64,000 nucleotides of DNA from Polaribacter haliotis (GCF_014784055.1 NZ_CP061813.1:3606001-3670000); one strand, 5' to 3'. Shown: positions 35,933-45,668, counted from the first letter of the stretch. Numbers and translations: made by a program. Notes: a model not told the origin generated them from the sequence alone.

Positions 35933-37424
35933 TTCACAAGATTTTAGCCAGTTTAGGAGACAATCTAAAAAAGGGATTCTTATTATTTATTTGAATTTAC
36001 TTTATAAAGTGCTAAAAGCATTTTGGATTTTACTATTTCTTTTCATTCAAAAGTTTTCCAAAATTTCCGAATCCACCTTAAACTATATTTATTTAGGTAT
36101 TTTTGTAGTGCTCGTTTTTTTCTTATTGAGAGCTTTCTTTATTTTCAAAAATTTTCAATTTAAAATAGAAAACAATCATTTTATTTTAAAAAGAGGAATC
36201 ATAAAAAAGACCAATACTTCTATTCCTTTCGATAGAATTCAGAACATTAATTTTAAGCAGAATATTATGCAGCAAATAATTAATGTGCACGAAGTAAATA
36301 TAGAAACTGCTGGTTCTGCAAAAGCAGAAATTTCGATAAAAGCATTATCCTTTAAAGAAGCAAAAGCATTAAAAAATGCAGTTACAATTTTCGATAAAAA
36401 AAATATAACCAAAGAATCAGAAATTACAGAAAAGCCATTATTAAAAGTAGGTTTTTTAGAGTTGATGAAGGTAAGTTTAACTGAAAATCATTTACAAAGT
36501 TTACTGCTTTTATTTGCTATTTTAATCGGTTTTTATCAGCAAATAAGCGATCTTTTCGATGGTTTAGGAAAAAGAGATCTGTTAGACGATTATATTTCAG
36601 AAAATACGTCGACATTAGAAACAAGTGTCTTTTTAATTGTAGGATTATTAATTTTTTTTACAATAATAGCAGTTTTAAGCTCCTTAGTTCGTGTGTTTTT
36701 AAGACACTTTAACTTAACTGTTTTCGTAAAAAATAACGCTCTAGAAATTTACCAAGGCTTAACAACCAAAAATTCTGTAATTTTAAAGAAGGATAAAGTG
36801 CAACATATTACTGTTTCTACAAATCCAATAAAAAAGAAATTAGGAATTTCGTTTATCACTTTTAAGCAAGCAATAAGTGGTAAAGTAAAAAAGAAACAGA
36901 ATAAAATTATTAAAATTGTAGGTTGTAAATCTGCACAAGTTGCAATTATAAAAGAGTTGTTGTTTCCTAATGAAAATCTAGAAGGTATAGGTAAAAATTA
37001 TTCAGATTCTTATTTTAGAGCAAGATTGTATTTTAGAAGTATGCTTTTTTTCTTGATATTAAATACCGGTCTTTATTTTGGTTTTGAAAGTTTACATGTT
37101 TTTTGGATAAATGCCTTATTAATACCAATTTTTATATTTTTTATCGAACTAAAATTCAGAAAAAGATATTATTATTTTAATGACGATTTATTGTTGTTAG
37201 GCTCTGGAAGTATAGAAACACATAAAACCTATTTGCCTTTTTTTAAGGTACAAAATGTAAAATTGAAACAAACCATTTTTCAAGCGAGAAAAAATGTGGC
37301 AGATATTGTTTTTCAAACGGCTTCAGGTAAAATTAAAATACCATGCATTCAATTAGAAAATGCACAAAAAATATATAATTACACATTGTTTAAAGTAGAA
37401 ACTAGTAAGAAATCATGGATGTAA
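35925..37424 (+). CDS. PH domain-containing membrane protein (YdbT-like), multi-domain
   Basis: The 499-residue protein has three bacterial PH modules (about residues 70-150, 260-345 and 410-490) alternating with pairs of membrane helices. Repeated features are NTSIPFDRIQNINFKQNIMQQ, SVILKKDKVQHITVSTNPIKKKLG and TYLPFFKVQNVKLKQTIFQARK. It overlaps the YdbS-like gene by 8 bp and menA by 10 bp, so the three are translationally linked. The family's biochemical role is not established. Confidence 0.88.
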   Translation: MDNSQDFSQFRRQSKKGILIIYLNLLYKVLKAFWILLFLFIQKFSKISESTLNYIYLGIFVVLVFFLLRAFFIFKNFQFKIENNHFILKRGIIKKTNTSIPFDRIQNINFKQNIMQQIINVHEVNIETAGSAKAEISIKALSFKEAKALKNAVTIFDKKNITKESEITEKPLLKVGFLELMKVSLTENHLQSLLLLFAILIGFYQQISDLFDGLGKRDLLDDYISENTSTLETSVFLIVGLLIFFTIIAVLSSLVRVFLRHFNLTVFVKNNALEIYQGLTTKNSVILKKDKVQHITVSTNPIKKKLGISFITFKQAISGKVKKKQNKIIKIVGCKSAQVAIIKELLFPNENLEGIGKNYSDSYFRARLYFRSMLFFLILNTGLYFGFESLHVFWINALLIPIFIFFIELKFRKRYYYFNDDLLLLGSGSIETHKTYLPFFKVQNVKLKQTIFQARKNVADIVFQTASGKIKIPCIQLENAQKIYNYTLFKVETSKKSWM

Positions 37425-38377
37425 AAAGTTATATAAAAGCTGCACGTTTAAGAACTTTACCACTATCTATTTCTGGGATTATTGTGGGAAGTATTTTGGG
37501 AATCTGGAGGAAAGAGCATATACAAAATAAACTTAGTGGAATTGAAGCGTCTTTTTACGTAAAACATATCGAGATTGAATCATCTTTTTTAATCTTTTTT
37601 TTAGCAATTTTAACCACAATTGGTTTTCAAGTACTATCTAACTTTGCGAATGATTATGGAGATGGAATTAAAGGGTCAGACAAAAACAGAACAGGAGAAG
37701 CAAGAATGGTTTCTTCTGGAGCCATCTCACCAAAACAAATGAAAATTGCAATAATAATTACTACAATTATCACCTTAATAATTGCTTCATTATTAATTTA
37801 TGTTGCTTTCGGAAGTGAGAATTTTGGGTATTCTATTTTGTTTTTTATTTTAGGAATTGCATCGATTGTAGCAGCTATTAAATACACAGTTGGTAATTCG
37901 GCTTATGGTTACAGTGGTTTTGGAGATGTATTTGTATTTTTGTTTTTCGGTTTATTAAGTGTTGTAGGAAGTTACTTTTTGTACACAAAACAAATTAATT
38001 TCAACATTTTCTTGCCAGCAATTTCAGTAGGTTTATTAAGTACAGCAGTTTTAAATTTAAATAATTTAAGAGACAGAGAAGAAGATAAAAAGAATAATAA
38101 AAATACATTGGTTGTAAAATTAGGGATAGAAAAAGCTAAGAAATATCATTATTTTTTAATATTTGGAGCATTAATAACAGCTTTAGTTTATGTGTTTTTA
38201 AATTTTAACTCCATTTATCAATTGGTATTTTTAATAGCGTTTGTACCTTTGATTAAGAATGTAAAAACTGTAGCAATTAACAAAATTCCTGCAGCACTAG
38301 ATAGCGAATTAAAAAAAGTGGCATTAAGTACATTTTTGTTTGCAATTCTATTTGCAATCGGACAAACAGTATTTTAA
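37415..38377 (+). CDS. menA: 1,4-dihydroxy-2-naphthoate polyprenyltransferase
   Basis: MenA attaches the isoprenoid tail to DHNA in menaquinone synthesis. The 320-residue protein has about eight helices and the UbiA-type aspartate motifs NFANDYGDGIKGSDKNRTGE (near residue 75) and NLNNLRDREEDKKNNKNT (near residue 213). RLRTLPLSISGIIVG is the usual start. menC and a menE-like gene follow within 4 kb, so this is part of a menaquinone cluster. Confidence 0.96.
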   Translation: MDVKSYIKAARLRTLPLSISGIIVGSILGIWRKEHIQNKLSGIEASFYVKHIEIESSFLIFFLAILTTIGFQVLSNFANDYGDGIKGSDKNRTGEARMVSSGAISPKQMKIAIIITTIITLIIASLLIYVAFGSENFGYSILFFILGIASIVAAIKYTVGNSAYGYSGFGDVFVFLFFGLLSVVGSYFLYTKQINFNIFLPAISVGLLSTAVLNLNNLRDREEDKKNNKNTLVVKLGIEKAKKYHYFLIFGALITALVYVFLNFNSIYQLVFLIAFVPLIKNVKTVAINKIPAALDSELKKVALSTFLFAILFAIGQTVF

Positions 38378-38389
38378 AAGAATAGTATT

Positions 38390-38917
38390 ATGAAAGCAAT
38401 AAAAATAATTTTAGGAATTATTACAGTGTTAGTTTTAGCATTTTTCGCAACAGGTTTAATTGTAAAAGAAACAAAATATACAGCACAAGTTTCTGTAGAG
38501 AAGCCAGTAGAAGCTGTTTTTAACCAATTTAATAAACCAGAAAATAAGAAAAACTGGATTCCAGAAATTCAATCTTTCGAAACTGTAAACCAGAATCAAG
38601 GAATTACAGGAAGTGTTTATAAATTGGTGGTAGAAAATCAAGGACAAGATATTACCATGACAGAAAAAGTAATGGCTTACGTACCAAACGAAAAAGTTAC
38701 TTTGTTTTATGACGCCGAAAATATGCTAAAAAAAGACGATTATATTTTCACAGAAAAAGAAGGTGTAACCACAATTACTTTAAATGCAAGTTGTAGAAGC
38801 GATTCTTATGTGATGGCTTGTTTATTTCCTTATTTTAAAGGAACTTTTCAAGAACAAGACCAAAAGTATTTAAATAATTTCAAGAAATATATCGAGCAAG
38901 AAAAAGAACAGGAATAA
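38390..38917 (+). CDS. SRPBCC family membrane-anchored protein
   Basis: The 175-residue protein has a signal anchor (residues 4-25) and a START/polyketide-cyclase-like beta-grasp fold (VSVEKPVEAVFNQFNKPENKKNWIPEIQSFETV). Such folds bind hydrophobic ligands. It sits between menA and menC; a role with quinone intermediates is a guess. It may also simply travel in the operon. Confidence 0.75.
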   Translation: MKAIKIILGIITVLVLAFFATGLIVKETKYTAQVSVEKPVEAVFNQFNKPENKKNWIPEIQSFETVNQNQGITGSVYKLVVENQGQDITMTEKVMAYVPNEKVTLFYDAENMLKKDDYIFTEKEGVTTITLNASCRSDSYVMACLFPYFKGTFQEQDQKYLNNFKKYIEQEKEQE

Positions 38918-38949
38918 CAATTTCTTAATAATACAGCAAAAATTTTATT

Positions 38950-39990
38950 TTGATAAAAGCAACCTATAAAAAATACATTCTTAATTTTAAAAATCCGAGT
39001 GGAACTTCACGTGGAATTTTAAGAACCAAAGAAACTTGGTTTATTATTTTAGAAGAAAATGGTAAAACAGGTATTGGAGAAACAGGTTTGTTTAGAGGTT
39101 TAAGTGCAGATGATCTTCCTAATTACGAGGAAAAACTAAAATGGGTTTGTAAAAATATCAACTTAGGATTAGAAAAATTATTAGTAGAAATCATAGATTT
39201 TCCATCGATTCAATTTGGATTAGAACAAGCATTTTTATCGTTAAAAAGTATTGATAAATTTGAATTATTTCCATCAGAATTTACCAAAGGAAAACAAGCA
39301 ATTCCAATAAATGGTTTGGTTTGGATGGGTGATAAATCCTTTATGAAAACACAAATACAAGAAAAACTAAAATCAGGTTTTTCTTGTATTAAAATGAAAA
39401 TTGGAGCAATTAATTTTAATGAAGAAATTAATTTATTAAAATCTATTAGAAACGAGTTTTCATCTGAAGAAATAGAATTGCGAGTAGATGCAAATGGAGC
39501 TTTTATTCCACAAGAAGCACTTGAAAAATTAAAACAGTTATCTAAGTTAAATTTGCATTCTATAGAACAACCTATAAAGCAAGGTCAATTGCAAGAAATG
39601 GCTTTATTATGTGAGAAAACACCTTTGCCAATTGCATTGGATGAAGAGTTAATTGGTGTGTTTACTTCCGAAGAAAAAAAGAAAGTAATAGAAACTGCTA
39701 AACCACAATTTATAATTTTAAAACCAAGTTTAATTGGAGGTTTTGGCGGAAGTAAAGAATGGATTAATTTAGCAAAAAATAATAATATAGATTGGTGGAT
39801 AACTTCTGCTTTAGAAAGTAATATTGGGTTGAATGCGATTGCACAATTCACTTTTACTTTAAATAACAAATTGCCACAAGGTTTGGGAACAGGAGGTTTG
39901 TTTACCAATAATTTTGAAAGTCCTTTAGAGGTAAAAAACGGAACATTACAATATAATAATTCCAAAAAATGGAATTTTAATTTAGTCTAA
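38950..39990 (+). CDS. menC: o-Succinylbenzoate synthase
   Basis: MenC dehydrates SHCHC to o-succinylbenzoate in menaquinone synthesis. The 346-residue enolase-superfamily protein starts at TTG (38950); MIKATYKKYILNFKNPSGTSRG is the normal family start and no ATG is nearby. Catalytic residues are visible: the KMK lysine pair in CIKMKIGA, the metal aspartate in LRVDANGA, glutamate in SIEQP, aspartate in ALDEEL and lysine in IILKPSLIGG. Confidence 0.93.
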   Translation: MIKATYKKYILNFKNPSGTSRGILRTKETWFIILEENGKTGIGETGLFRGLSADDLPNYEEKLKWVCKNINLGLEKLLVEIIDFPSIQFGLEQAFLSLKSIDKFELFPSEFTKGKQAIPINGLVWMGDKSFMKTQIQEKLKSGFSCIKMKIGAINFNEEINLLKSIRNEFSSEEIELRVDANGAFIPQEALEKLKQLSKLNLHSIEQPIKQGQLQEMALLCEKTPLPIALDEELIGVFTSEEKKKVIETAKPQFIILKPSLIGGFGGSKEWINLAKNNNIDWWITSALESNIGLNAIAQFTFTLNNKLPQGLGTGGLFTNNFESPLEVKNGTLQYNNSKKWNFNLV

Positions 39991-39997
39991 AATGTTT

Positions 39998-40017
39998 CCT
40001 TGAGCGCAGTCGAAAGG
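39998..40017. repeat. CCTTGAGCGCAGTCGAAAGG interspersed motif
   Basis: This GC-richer 20-mer between menC and the CPBP protease gene matches a word that I know as common in flavobacterial intergenic repeats. Only one copy is in the window, so its repeat nature cannot be shown here. Confidence 0.4.
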
Positions 40018-40048
40018 TTAAAATAAGACAATTTATAATTTATAAAAC

Positions 40049-41026
40049 ATGAATTTTATTCAACAAGCATACAAAGGAAGAAACGAATGGTATCATTGGG
40101 TAATTACTATAGTTATCGTTTTTTTTGGATGGCAAATTTTGGGAGCAGTTCCATTGTTAATGGCAGCTGCAGCAAAATCGAAAGACATCAATCAGTTTTC
40201 GGAATTTGCAAAAGACAATTTCATGACAGCAGGCATTGATAAAAACCTGTTACTTGCGCTAATGATATTTACTTTTTTTGTTGGTTTAATTTCACTTTTA
40301 ATTGCGGTTAAATATGTTCATAAAAGAACAATTACTTCTTTAGTAACAAGCAGAAATAAAATCGATTGGAAACGTTTTTTCTATGGTTTTTTTGTGTGGG
40401 GAATTATCGCAGTCGTATTTTCTTATGTTGGAATTTTATTAGCGCCCGAAAATTATACTTGGAATTTTAATGCAACACCATTCTTTACTTTAGTCGCAAT
40501 TTCCTTTTTGTTTATTCCTTTTCAAACAAGTTTAGAAGAACTGCTATTTAGAGGATATTTTATGCAAGGAATTGGAATTTTAGCAAAAAACCGATGGGTT
40601 CCATTATTAATAACTTCTGTAGTTTTTGGCTTGTTACATGGTGCAAATCCTGAAGTTGCTAAATTGGGACAAATAACCATGGTTTTTTATATTGGAACAG
40701 GTTTGTTCTATGGAATTATTACATTAATGGACGAAGGAACAGAAATTGCCTTGGGTTTACATGCCATAAATAATATTACTGCCGCATTTTTTATCACGAC
40801 AGATTGGACTGTTTTTCAAACAGATGCTTTGTATATAGATACTTCAGAACCATCTGTAACTTGGGAAATGTTTTTGCCAGTTTTTGTTTTATATCCTTTA
40901 ATGTTATTTATTTTTTCTAAAAAATATGGATGGAAAAACTGGAAAGAAAAACTAACAGGTAGAATTACAGAACCTGTAAACTTAAAAGAAAATTATAGAG
41001 TTTTAGAAGATATTGGTGCAGAATAA
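40049..41026 (+). CDS. CPBP family intramembrane glutamic endopeptidase
   Basis: The 325-residue protein has about seven helices and the CPBP/Abi motifs: EELLFRGYFMQG (EExxxR, near residue 171), a second motif VFGLLHGANPE with its histidine, and HAINN. It is related to type II CAAX prenyl proteases. The substrate is unknown. It overlaps the menE-like gene by about 14 bp and is therefore part of the menaquinone gene run. Confidence 0.9.
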   Translation: MNFIQQAYKGRNEWYHWVITIVIVFFGWQILGAVPLLMAAAAKSKDINQFSEFAKDNFMTAGIDKNLLLALMIFTFFVGLISLLIAVKYVHKRTITSLVTSRNKIDWKRFFYGFFVWGIIAVVFSYVGILLAPENYTWNFNATPFFTLVAISFLFIPFQTSLEELLFRGYFMQGIGILAKNRWVPLLITSVVFGLLHGANPEVAKLGQITMVFYIGTGLFYGIITLMDEGTEIALGLHAINNITAAFFITTDWTVFQTDALYIDTSEPSVTWEMFLPVFVLYPLMLFIFSKKYGWKNWKEKLTGRITEPVNLKENYRVLEDIGAE

Positions 41027-42080
41027 ACTCCATAAAAGCTTTCAATTAAATAACAATTCATTTTCTAATGTTGATGAATTAATAGTTTATGTACAAAATT
41101 CTTCTAAAGAAATATATCCATTTTTAAAAGAATGGTTTTCGAATGACGGTTTTATAACTGTACAAACTTCTGGCTCTACTGGAAAACCAAAATCGATTCA
41201 ATTACAAAAAGAGTTCGTTATAAATTCAGCATTAGCAACTGGGAATTATTTTTCTTTACCAGAAAATACAACAGCTTTATTATGTCTCCCAATAGAATAT
41301 ATTGCAGGTAAATTAATGCTGATTAGAGCAATTACCTTGGGTTGGCATTTAGATGTTATTCAGCCAGTTTCTAATCCTTTAAAAGACGTTTCTAAAGAAT
41401 ATGGTTTCTCTGCAATGGTTCCTTTGCAAGTGGAAAATTCTATGGATAATTTACATCAAATTAAAAAACTAATTGTTGGTGGAGGAGTAGTTTCGAATCA
41501 ACTTCAAAATAAATTACAAACCATTTCTACTGAGGTTTTTGCAACCTATGGAATGACAGAAACCATTACACATATAGCAGTTAAAAAACTTAACAACTTT
41601 TCTAATGTGTTTTCGGAAGAGAAGCCTTTTTATGAAGTATTACCAAACGTAACCATTTACAAAGACGAAAGAAATTGCTTAGTTATTGATGCTCCAAAAG
41701 TTTCGAAAGAAGCGATTTTTACAAATGATGTTATTCATTTAATTTCAGACACTCAATTCGAGTGGTTAGGACGTTTTGATAATGTAATTAATTCTGGCGG
41801 CATAAAATTACATCCAGAAAAAATAGAGAAGAAGCTTTCTGAAATTATCGAAAATAGATTTTTTGTATCTGGAATTCCTGATGAAAAATTAGGAGAAAAA
41901 TTGGTTTTAATTGTTGAAGACATTGTCTCTTCGAGTGCAGTTGAGAAGTTAATAGAAGTCAAAAATTTAAAAACACTTTCTAAGTTCGAAATTCCTAAAG
42001 AAATTTATTTTGTAAAAAAGTTTGTGGAAACTAAGACAAAAAAAATCCAACGTAATAGAACATTGGATTTGATATTTTAG
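41013..42080 (+). CDS. menE: AMP-binding protein, o-succinylbenzoate-CoA ligase-like
   Basis: The 355-residue protein is short for an acyl-CoA synthetase, as is typical of flavobacterial MenE. Motifs are VQTSGSTGKPKSIQL (phosphate loop), EVFATYGMTETITHIA, and WLGRFDNVINSGGIKLHPEKIE (hinge), with the late lysine in ETKTKKIQRNRT. The reaction would activate o-succinylbenzoate with CoA. Start codon is TTG at 41013 or GTG at 41016; no ATG fits. The position after menA and menC supports the MenE role. Confidence 0.88.
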   Translation: MVQNKLHKSFQLNNNSFSNVDELIVYVQNSSKEIYPFLKEWFSNDGFITVQTSGSTGKPKSIQLQKEFVINSALATGNYFSLPENTTALLCLPIEYIAGKLMLIRAITLGWHLDVIQPVSNPLKDVSKEYGFSAMVPLQVENSMDNLHQIKKLIVGGGVVSNQLQNKLQTISTEVFATYGMTETITHIAVKKLNNFSNVFSEEKPFYEVLPNVTIYKDERNCLVIDAPKVSKEAIFTNDVIHLISDTQFEWLGRFDNVINSGGIKLHPEKIEKKLSEIIENRFFVSGIPDEKLGEKLVLIVEDIVSSSAVEKLIEVKNLKTLSKFEIPKEIYFVKKFVETKTKKIQRNRTLDLIF

Positions 42081-43349
42081 TTACTCAAAATTCAATAAAT
42101 AATCACGTAAATCTTCATCTTCTCCTAAATTCATTTTTTTCTTAATTCGATATCTTGCAGTTTGCACAGATCTTGGGTCTATTAAAAGAATTTTTGCAAT
42201 TTCTTTGGTGTGCATGTGCAATTTTATAAAAATACAATGTCTTAATTCTGTTTCAGAAAGATTTGGATGTACTTTAATTATTTTGTCATAAAAACCATCA
42301 TTTACTGCATTAAAATGTTTTTTGAGAATTTCCCAATCTTTATCTCTATCTAAAATATAATCAATATGTTTTAGAATACTTTTTATTTCGTTATTATCTT
42401 CGGTCTTTATGCTTTTTAAATCTGCTTTTATTTCTTTAAAATATTGTTTATTATAAAGTAAATTCGTAGTAGAAGTTACCATTTCTTTTTCCTTTTCGAG
42501 GATGTTGTTTTTTAATATTTCATTATTTTTTTGTATTTCTTTACCTTTGTTTTTACATCTCAATAATAGGTAGTAGCTAACGATAAACCCAATTATTAGC
42601 AGAATAGCTAATAGGAAAATTACTATTTTTAAACTGTATATATGGTTGTGTAAAGATTCGTTACGTAGTACTACTTTTTCATATTCAAACTTTTCATTCA
42701 AATGGTCTATTTTATTTAGTAGCTCTAAATTTTTTTTACTTTTATTATCAACAACAGTTTTTAATATATTTGGATTTTTATGTCCTATTAATTCTAAATC
42801 AAATAGACAGTCACTAGATTTAGGTCTTACTTGATGGATAGATACACTTAAAATTGCTTCATTTTTTTTAAAAATATTACTTTCAAAAATAAAGGATAGA
42901 TATTTTTTTTCATTATCTCTATCTATAATCTCTTTTGCTAAAGTATTACTTGATATTGTAATATCTGGCATATTGTTCCTTAGAATTTCTTTTCCATCGA
43001 TATAAAGAACTATACCATCGTCTCTTAAAATTTTAAATTCATAAGCAACAAAATTTTCATTATTTATTTGAATTCTCTTCTTAAAATATTTTACGATATC
43101 TTTTTTTTCTTTGCTATTTCCAAAGCTTATTGTAGTTTTAAGTTTAGTGTCTCCATAACCAATTGGAGCTGGTCCAGAATTCCAATTTGAAAAATCATTA
43201 GACAACATCCAATCATCATTTAAAGAACCTTGGTCGTAATAATGCCAATCTGATCCACTTTTCATTAAAATTTCTTGAGATTGTAAACAATAAGAAAAGT
43301 TTACGATAAGGAAAAAAAGAATTTTAGTAAAGTTGCTTTTTTGCTTCAT
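42081..43349 (-). CDS. Membrane-anchored LuxR-type regulator with exported sensor domain
   Basis: The 422-residue protein starts with a signal peptide (ILFFLIVNFSYCLQSQE). The exported part (about residues 28-215) is a beta-sandwich: WHYYDQGSLNDDW, WNSGPAPIGYGD and LRDDGIVLYIDGKEI recall jelly-roll modules on secreted phosphoesterases and carbohydrate-binding proteins. One membrane helix follows (about residues 235-258), then a coiled coil, and a C-terminal LuxR-type HTH (LSETELRHCIFIKLHMHTKEIAKILLI). No receiver or kinase domain is present. It could be a one-component transmembrane regulator. The ligand and targets are unknown. Confidence 0.8.
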   Translation of the reverse strand: MKQKSNFTKILFFLIVNFSYCLQSQEILMKSGSDWHYYDQGSLNDDWMLSNDFSNWNSGPAPIGYGDTKLKTTISFGNSKEKKDIVKYFKKRIQINNENFVAYEFKILRDDGIVLYIDGKEILRNNMPDITISSNTLAKEIIDRDNEKKYLSFIFESNIFKKNEAILSVSIHQVRPKSSDCLFDLELIGHKNPNILKTVVDNKSKKNLELLNKIDHLNEKFEYEKVVLRNESLHNHIYSLKIVIFLLAILLIIGFIVSYYLLLRCKNKGKEIQKNNEILKNNILEKEKEMVTSTTNLLYNKQYFKEIKADLKSIKTEDNNEIKSILKHIDYILDRDKDWEILKKHFNAVNDGFYDKIIKVHPNLSETELRHCIFIKLHMHTKEIAKILLIDPRSVQTARYRIKKKMNLGEDEDLRDYLLNFE

Positions 43350-43536
43350 TCTATGGGTAGTTATTGCTAATAATGTGTAAATATAGTAGTTTTTGTAGTT
43401 TAAAAATAGGTTTGTAGTAGTTTAGATGTAATCTTTTTTTGTGAAACAATGTTTAAATAAACTACATTTGTTTAATATTTTGAATTAGTAGTAAAATATT
43501 GTATTGGGGGATAGAATATATATCTATTAAAATTCA

Positions 43537-43580
43537 AAAAAAAAAGTCGTGATTTAATTATCACGACTTTTGTTTTTTTT
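43537..43580 (-). terminator. Intrinsic terminator after yebC
   Basis: A 12-bp stem (AAAAGTCGTGAT with ATCACGACTTTT) with a 6-nt loop has A- and T-runs on the two sides. It serves yebC on the minus strand and protects the LuxR-type gene from read-through. Confidence 0.88.
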
Positions 43581-43589
43581 AATGTTTTT

Positions 43590-44309
43590 TTATGAATTTT
43601 CCATACTATGATACACGTTTTGTACATCATCGTCTTCTTCTAGTTTTTCTAAAAGTTTTTCTACATCTGCCTGTTGTTCTTCGGAAACAGCTGTTGTAGT
43701 TGTTGGAATTCTTTCAAAACCAGAAGATAGAATTTCTATATTATTTTCTTCAAAATAAGATTGTAATGCACCAAACTGCTCAAAAGGAGCGTAAATAATA
43801 ACACCTTCTTCATCGTCGAAAACTTCTTCAACTTCAAAATCTATTAACTCTAATTCTAGTTCTTCCATATCCATAGTAATATCCTCTTTTTTCAAAGTAA
43901 AATTACAAGTATGGTCGAACATAAATACAACAGAACCAGAAGTTCCTAAATTTCCATCGCATTTATTAAAAGCTGCTCTAACATTGGCAACAGTTCTATT
44001 GTTATTATCTGTTGCAGTTTCTAAAAGAATTGCAATTCCATGTGGTGCATATCCTTCGAAAAGTACTTCTTTATAATTTGCAGTGTCTTTATCGGTTGCT
44101 TTTTTTATAGCACGCTCTACATTATCTTTAGGCATGTTTGCAGCCTTTGCATTTTGTATTACTGCTCTTAAACGTGAGTTTGTTTCAGGGTTAGGTCCTC
44201 CTTCTTTTACTGCCATAACAATGTCTTTACCAATTCTGGTAAATGTTTTTGCCATTGCAGACCAACGTTTCATTTTTCTTGCTTTTCGAAACTCAAATGC
44301 TCTACCCAT
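43590..44309 (-). CDS. YebC/PmpR family protein
   Basis: The 239-residue protein is full length. The N-terminus MGRAFEFRKARKMKRWSAMAK is the Bacteroidota variant of the AGHSKWANIK start. PKDNVERAIKKATDK and YEGYAPHGIAILLETATDNNNRTVA-type segments are conserved. YebC proteins were long called transcriptional regulators and have more recently been tied to translation of proline-rich stretches. The exact role in this organism is not shown. Confidence 0.95.
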   Translation of the reverse strand: MGRAFEFRKARKMKRWSAMAKTFTRIGKDIVMAVKEGGPNPETNSRLRAVIQNAKAANMPKDNVERAIKKATDKDTANYKEVLFEGYAPHGIAILLETATDNNNRTVANVRAAFNKCDGNLGTSGSVVFMFDHTCNFTLKKEDITMDMEELELELIDFEVEEVFDDEEGVIIYAPFEQFGALQSYFEENNIEILSSGFERIPTTTTAVSEEQQADVEKLLEKLEEDDDVQNVYHSMENS

Positions 44310-44339
44310 TTCTTATGCTAATTTTAATTGTTAACTACG

Positions 44340-44370
44340 CAAATGTAGAAATTTGAATGCTGAATAGCAA
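44340..44370 (-). promoter_or_regulatory. Promoter of yebC
   Basis: On the minus strand TTG (44370-44368), 20 bp and TACATTTG (44347-44340) match the Bacteroidota promoter exactly, about 30 bp before the yebC start. Confidence 0.7.
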
Positions 44371-44417
44371 TTATTTTAAAGGCTCTTTTTTATTTATAAA
44401 TTACCTAGTTATAGGTA

Positions 44418-44448
44418 TTGTGTTGCCTTAAAAGGCTTTATAATTTTG
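44418..44448 (+). promoter_or_regulatory. Promoter of the T9SS cargo gene
   Basis: TTG (44418-44420), 20 bp and TAATTTTG (44441-44448) form a consensus promoter 27 bp before the ATG at 44475. Confidence 0.7.
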
Positions 44449-44474
44449 AGTGAAATATTTTAAATAAATTTATT

Positions 44475-45656
44475 ATGAAAAAAATTACTTTTTTACTTTT
44501 TACATTATTAACTTTTTCAATCTTTGGGCAAGACAAATTAACATCTAAAATAAACCAATCTTACGATGGTGTAAATTGGGTTAATAATAGCAGATCAACA
44601 TATAAATATAATTCTAATAATAATTTAACTGAAGATGCTTACTATAACTGGAATAGTATAAATGCTTCATGGGATCTAAGTGGAATAGACACCTATACTT
44701 ATAATAGTCAAAATAAATTGGTTACAGATACTTATGAAAATATAGATTCTTCTACTGGAAATCCGGTTGATGGTTATAAAACAATCTATACCTATAATAG
44801 CAATAATCAAATTATAGAATCAATAGATCAAGAAAGAAAAAATAATAATTGGGTAAATGAATTTAGAAGTACTTTTACCTATACAAATAATAAAATTACA
44901 GGTTTATTATCTGAAGAATGGAATGGATCTTCTTGGGTGTTGGTTACAGAAGCAGCACAACAAGATGCTTCTTCTAGAATTGTTATAAATTATGGTTCAA
45001 ATAATTTAGTTTCAGAATTTATCTATGAAGAGTGGAATGGAAGCTCTTGGGATTTAGATAGTAGAGATACTTACACATATAATGCAATAAACAAGCAAAC
45101 ACAAAATATTAGTCAAGATTGGAATGGTACTTCTTATGTAAATAATTATAAATCTGAATACACATATGATGGTAATGGTAATTTAATTTTAGAAAAAGAT
45201 TTTGATTTTGATAATGGCACCTTTACAAGTAATTATGAAGAAAGTTATACTTTTGATACTAGTCAATTAATGAGCACAATAATAAATCCTTTTAAAGATA
45301 GAACTGGTTTTGCAGCTTTAACAGGAGAAGATACAAGGTTCGTAAATAAAATATTAACTTCTTCTACTGGAGCAAATGATAGAACAACTTATTATTACAA
45401 TGGAGAAACTGCAAGTGTAGAAGATTTTGTAACACTAAATTTTAAAGCATATCCAAACCCTACAAGTGGTGTTTTTACAATTGATACCGCAAATTTTGAA
45501 GTAGAAAAAATAGATATATTTAATGTTTCAGGAAAGAAAGTTTTTTCTACAAACCAAAAACAAGTAGACATTACGTCTTTATCGAAAGGAGTTTATTTAC
45601 TAAAATTAGAAACAACAGCAGGTAAATTTGTAAGTAAAAGAATTATAAAAAACTAA
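44475..45656 (+). CDS. Secreted repeat protein with type IX secretion sorting domain
   Basis: The 393-residue protein has a signal peptide (ITFLLFTLLTFSIFG), a body of about seven imperfect repeats and a C-terminal T9SS type A sorting domain (about residues 318-393: KAYPNPTSGVFTID, ISSLSKGVYLLKLE-like, ending SKRIIKN). The repeats centre on WNGSSW and YTYNxNN words (for example DRDTYTYN-like and EEWNGSSW), giving beta-hairpins similar to RHS/YD or cell-surface beta-repeat proteins. It is probably exported through the T9SS and shown on the surface or released. A specific function is not visible. Confidence 0.88.
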   Translation: MKKITFLLFTLLTFSIFGQDKLTSKINQSYDGVNWVNNSRSTYKYNSNNNLTEDAYYNWNSINASWDLSGIDTYTYNSQNKLVTDTYENIDSSTGNPVDGYKTIYTYNSNNQIIESIDQERKNNNWVNEFRSTFTYTNNKITGLLSEEWNGSSWVLVTEAAQQDASSRIVINYGSNNLVSEFIYEEWNGSSWDLDSRDTYTYNAINKQTQNISQDWNGTSYVNNYKSEYTYDGNGNLILEKDFDFDNGTFTSNYEESYTFDTSQLMSTIINPFKDRTGFAALTGEDTRFVNKILTSSTGANDRTTYYYNGETASVEDFVTLNFKAYPNPTSGVFTIDTANFEVEKIDIFNVSGKKVFSTNQKQVDITSLSKGVYLLKLETTAGKFVSKRIIKN

Positions 45657-45668
45657 AAAAGAAAGTTT

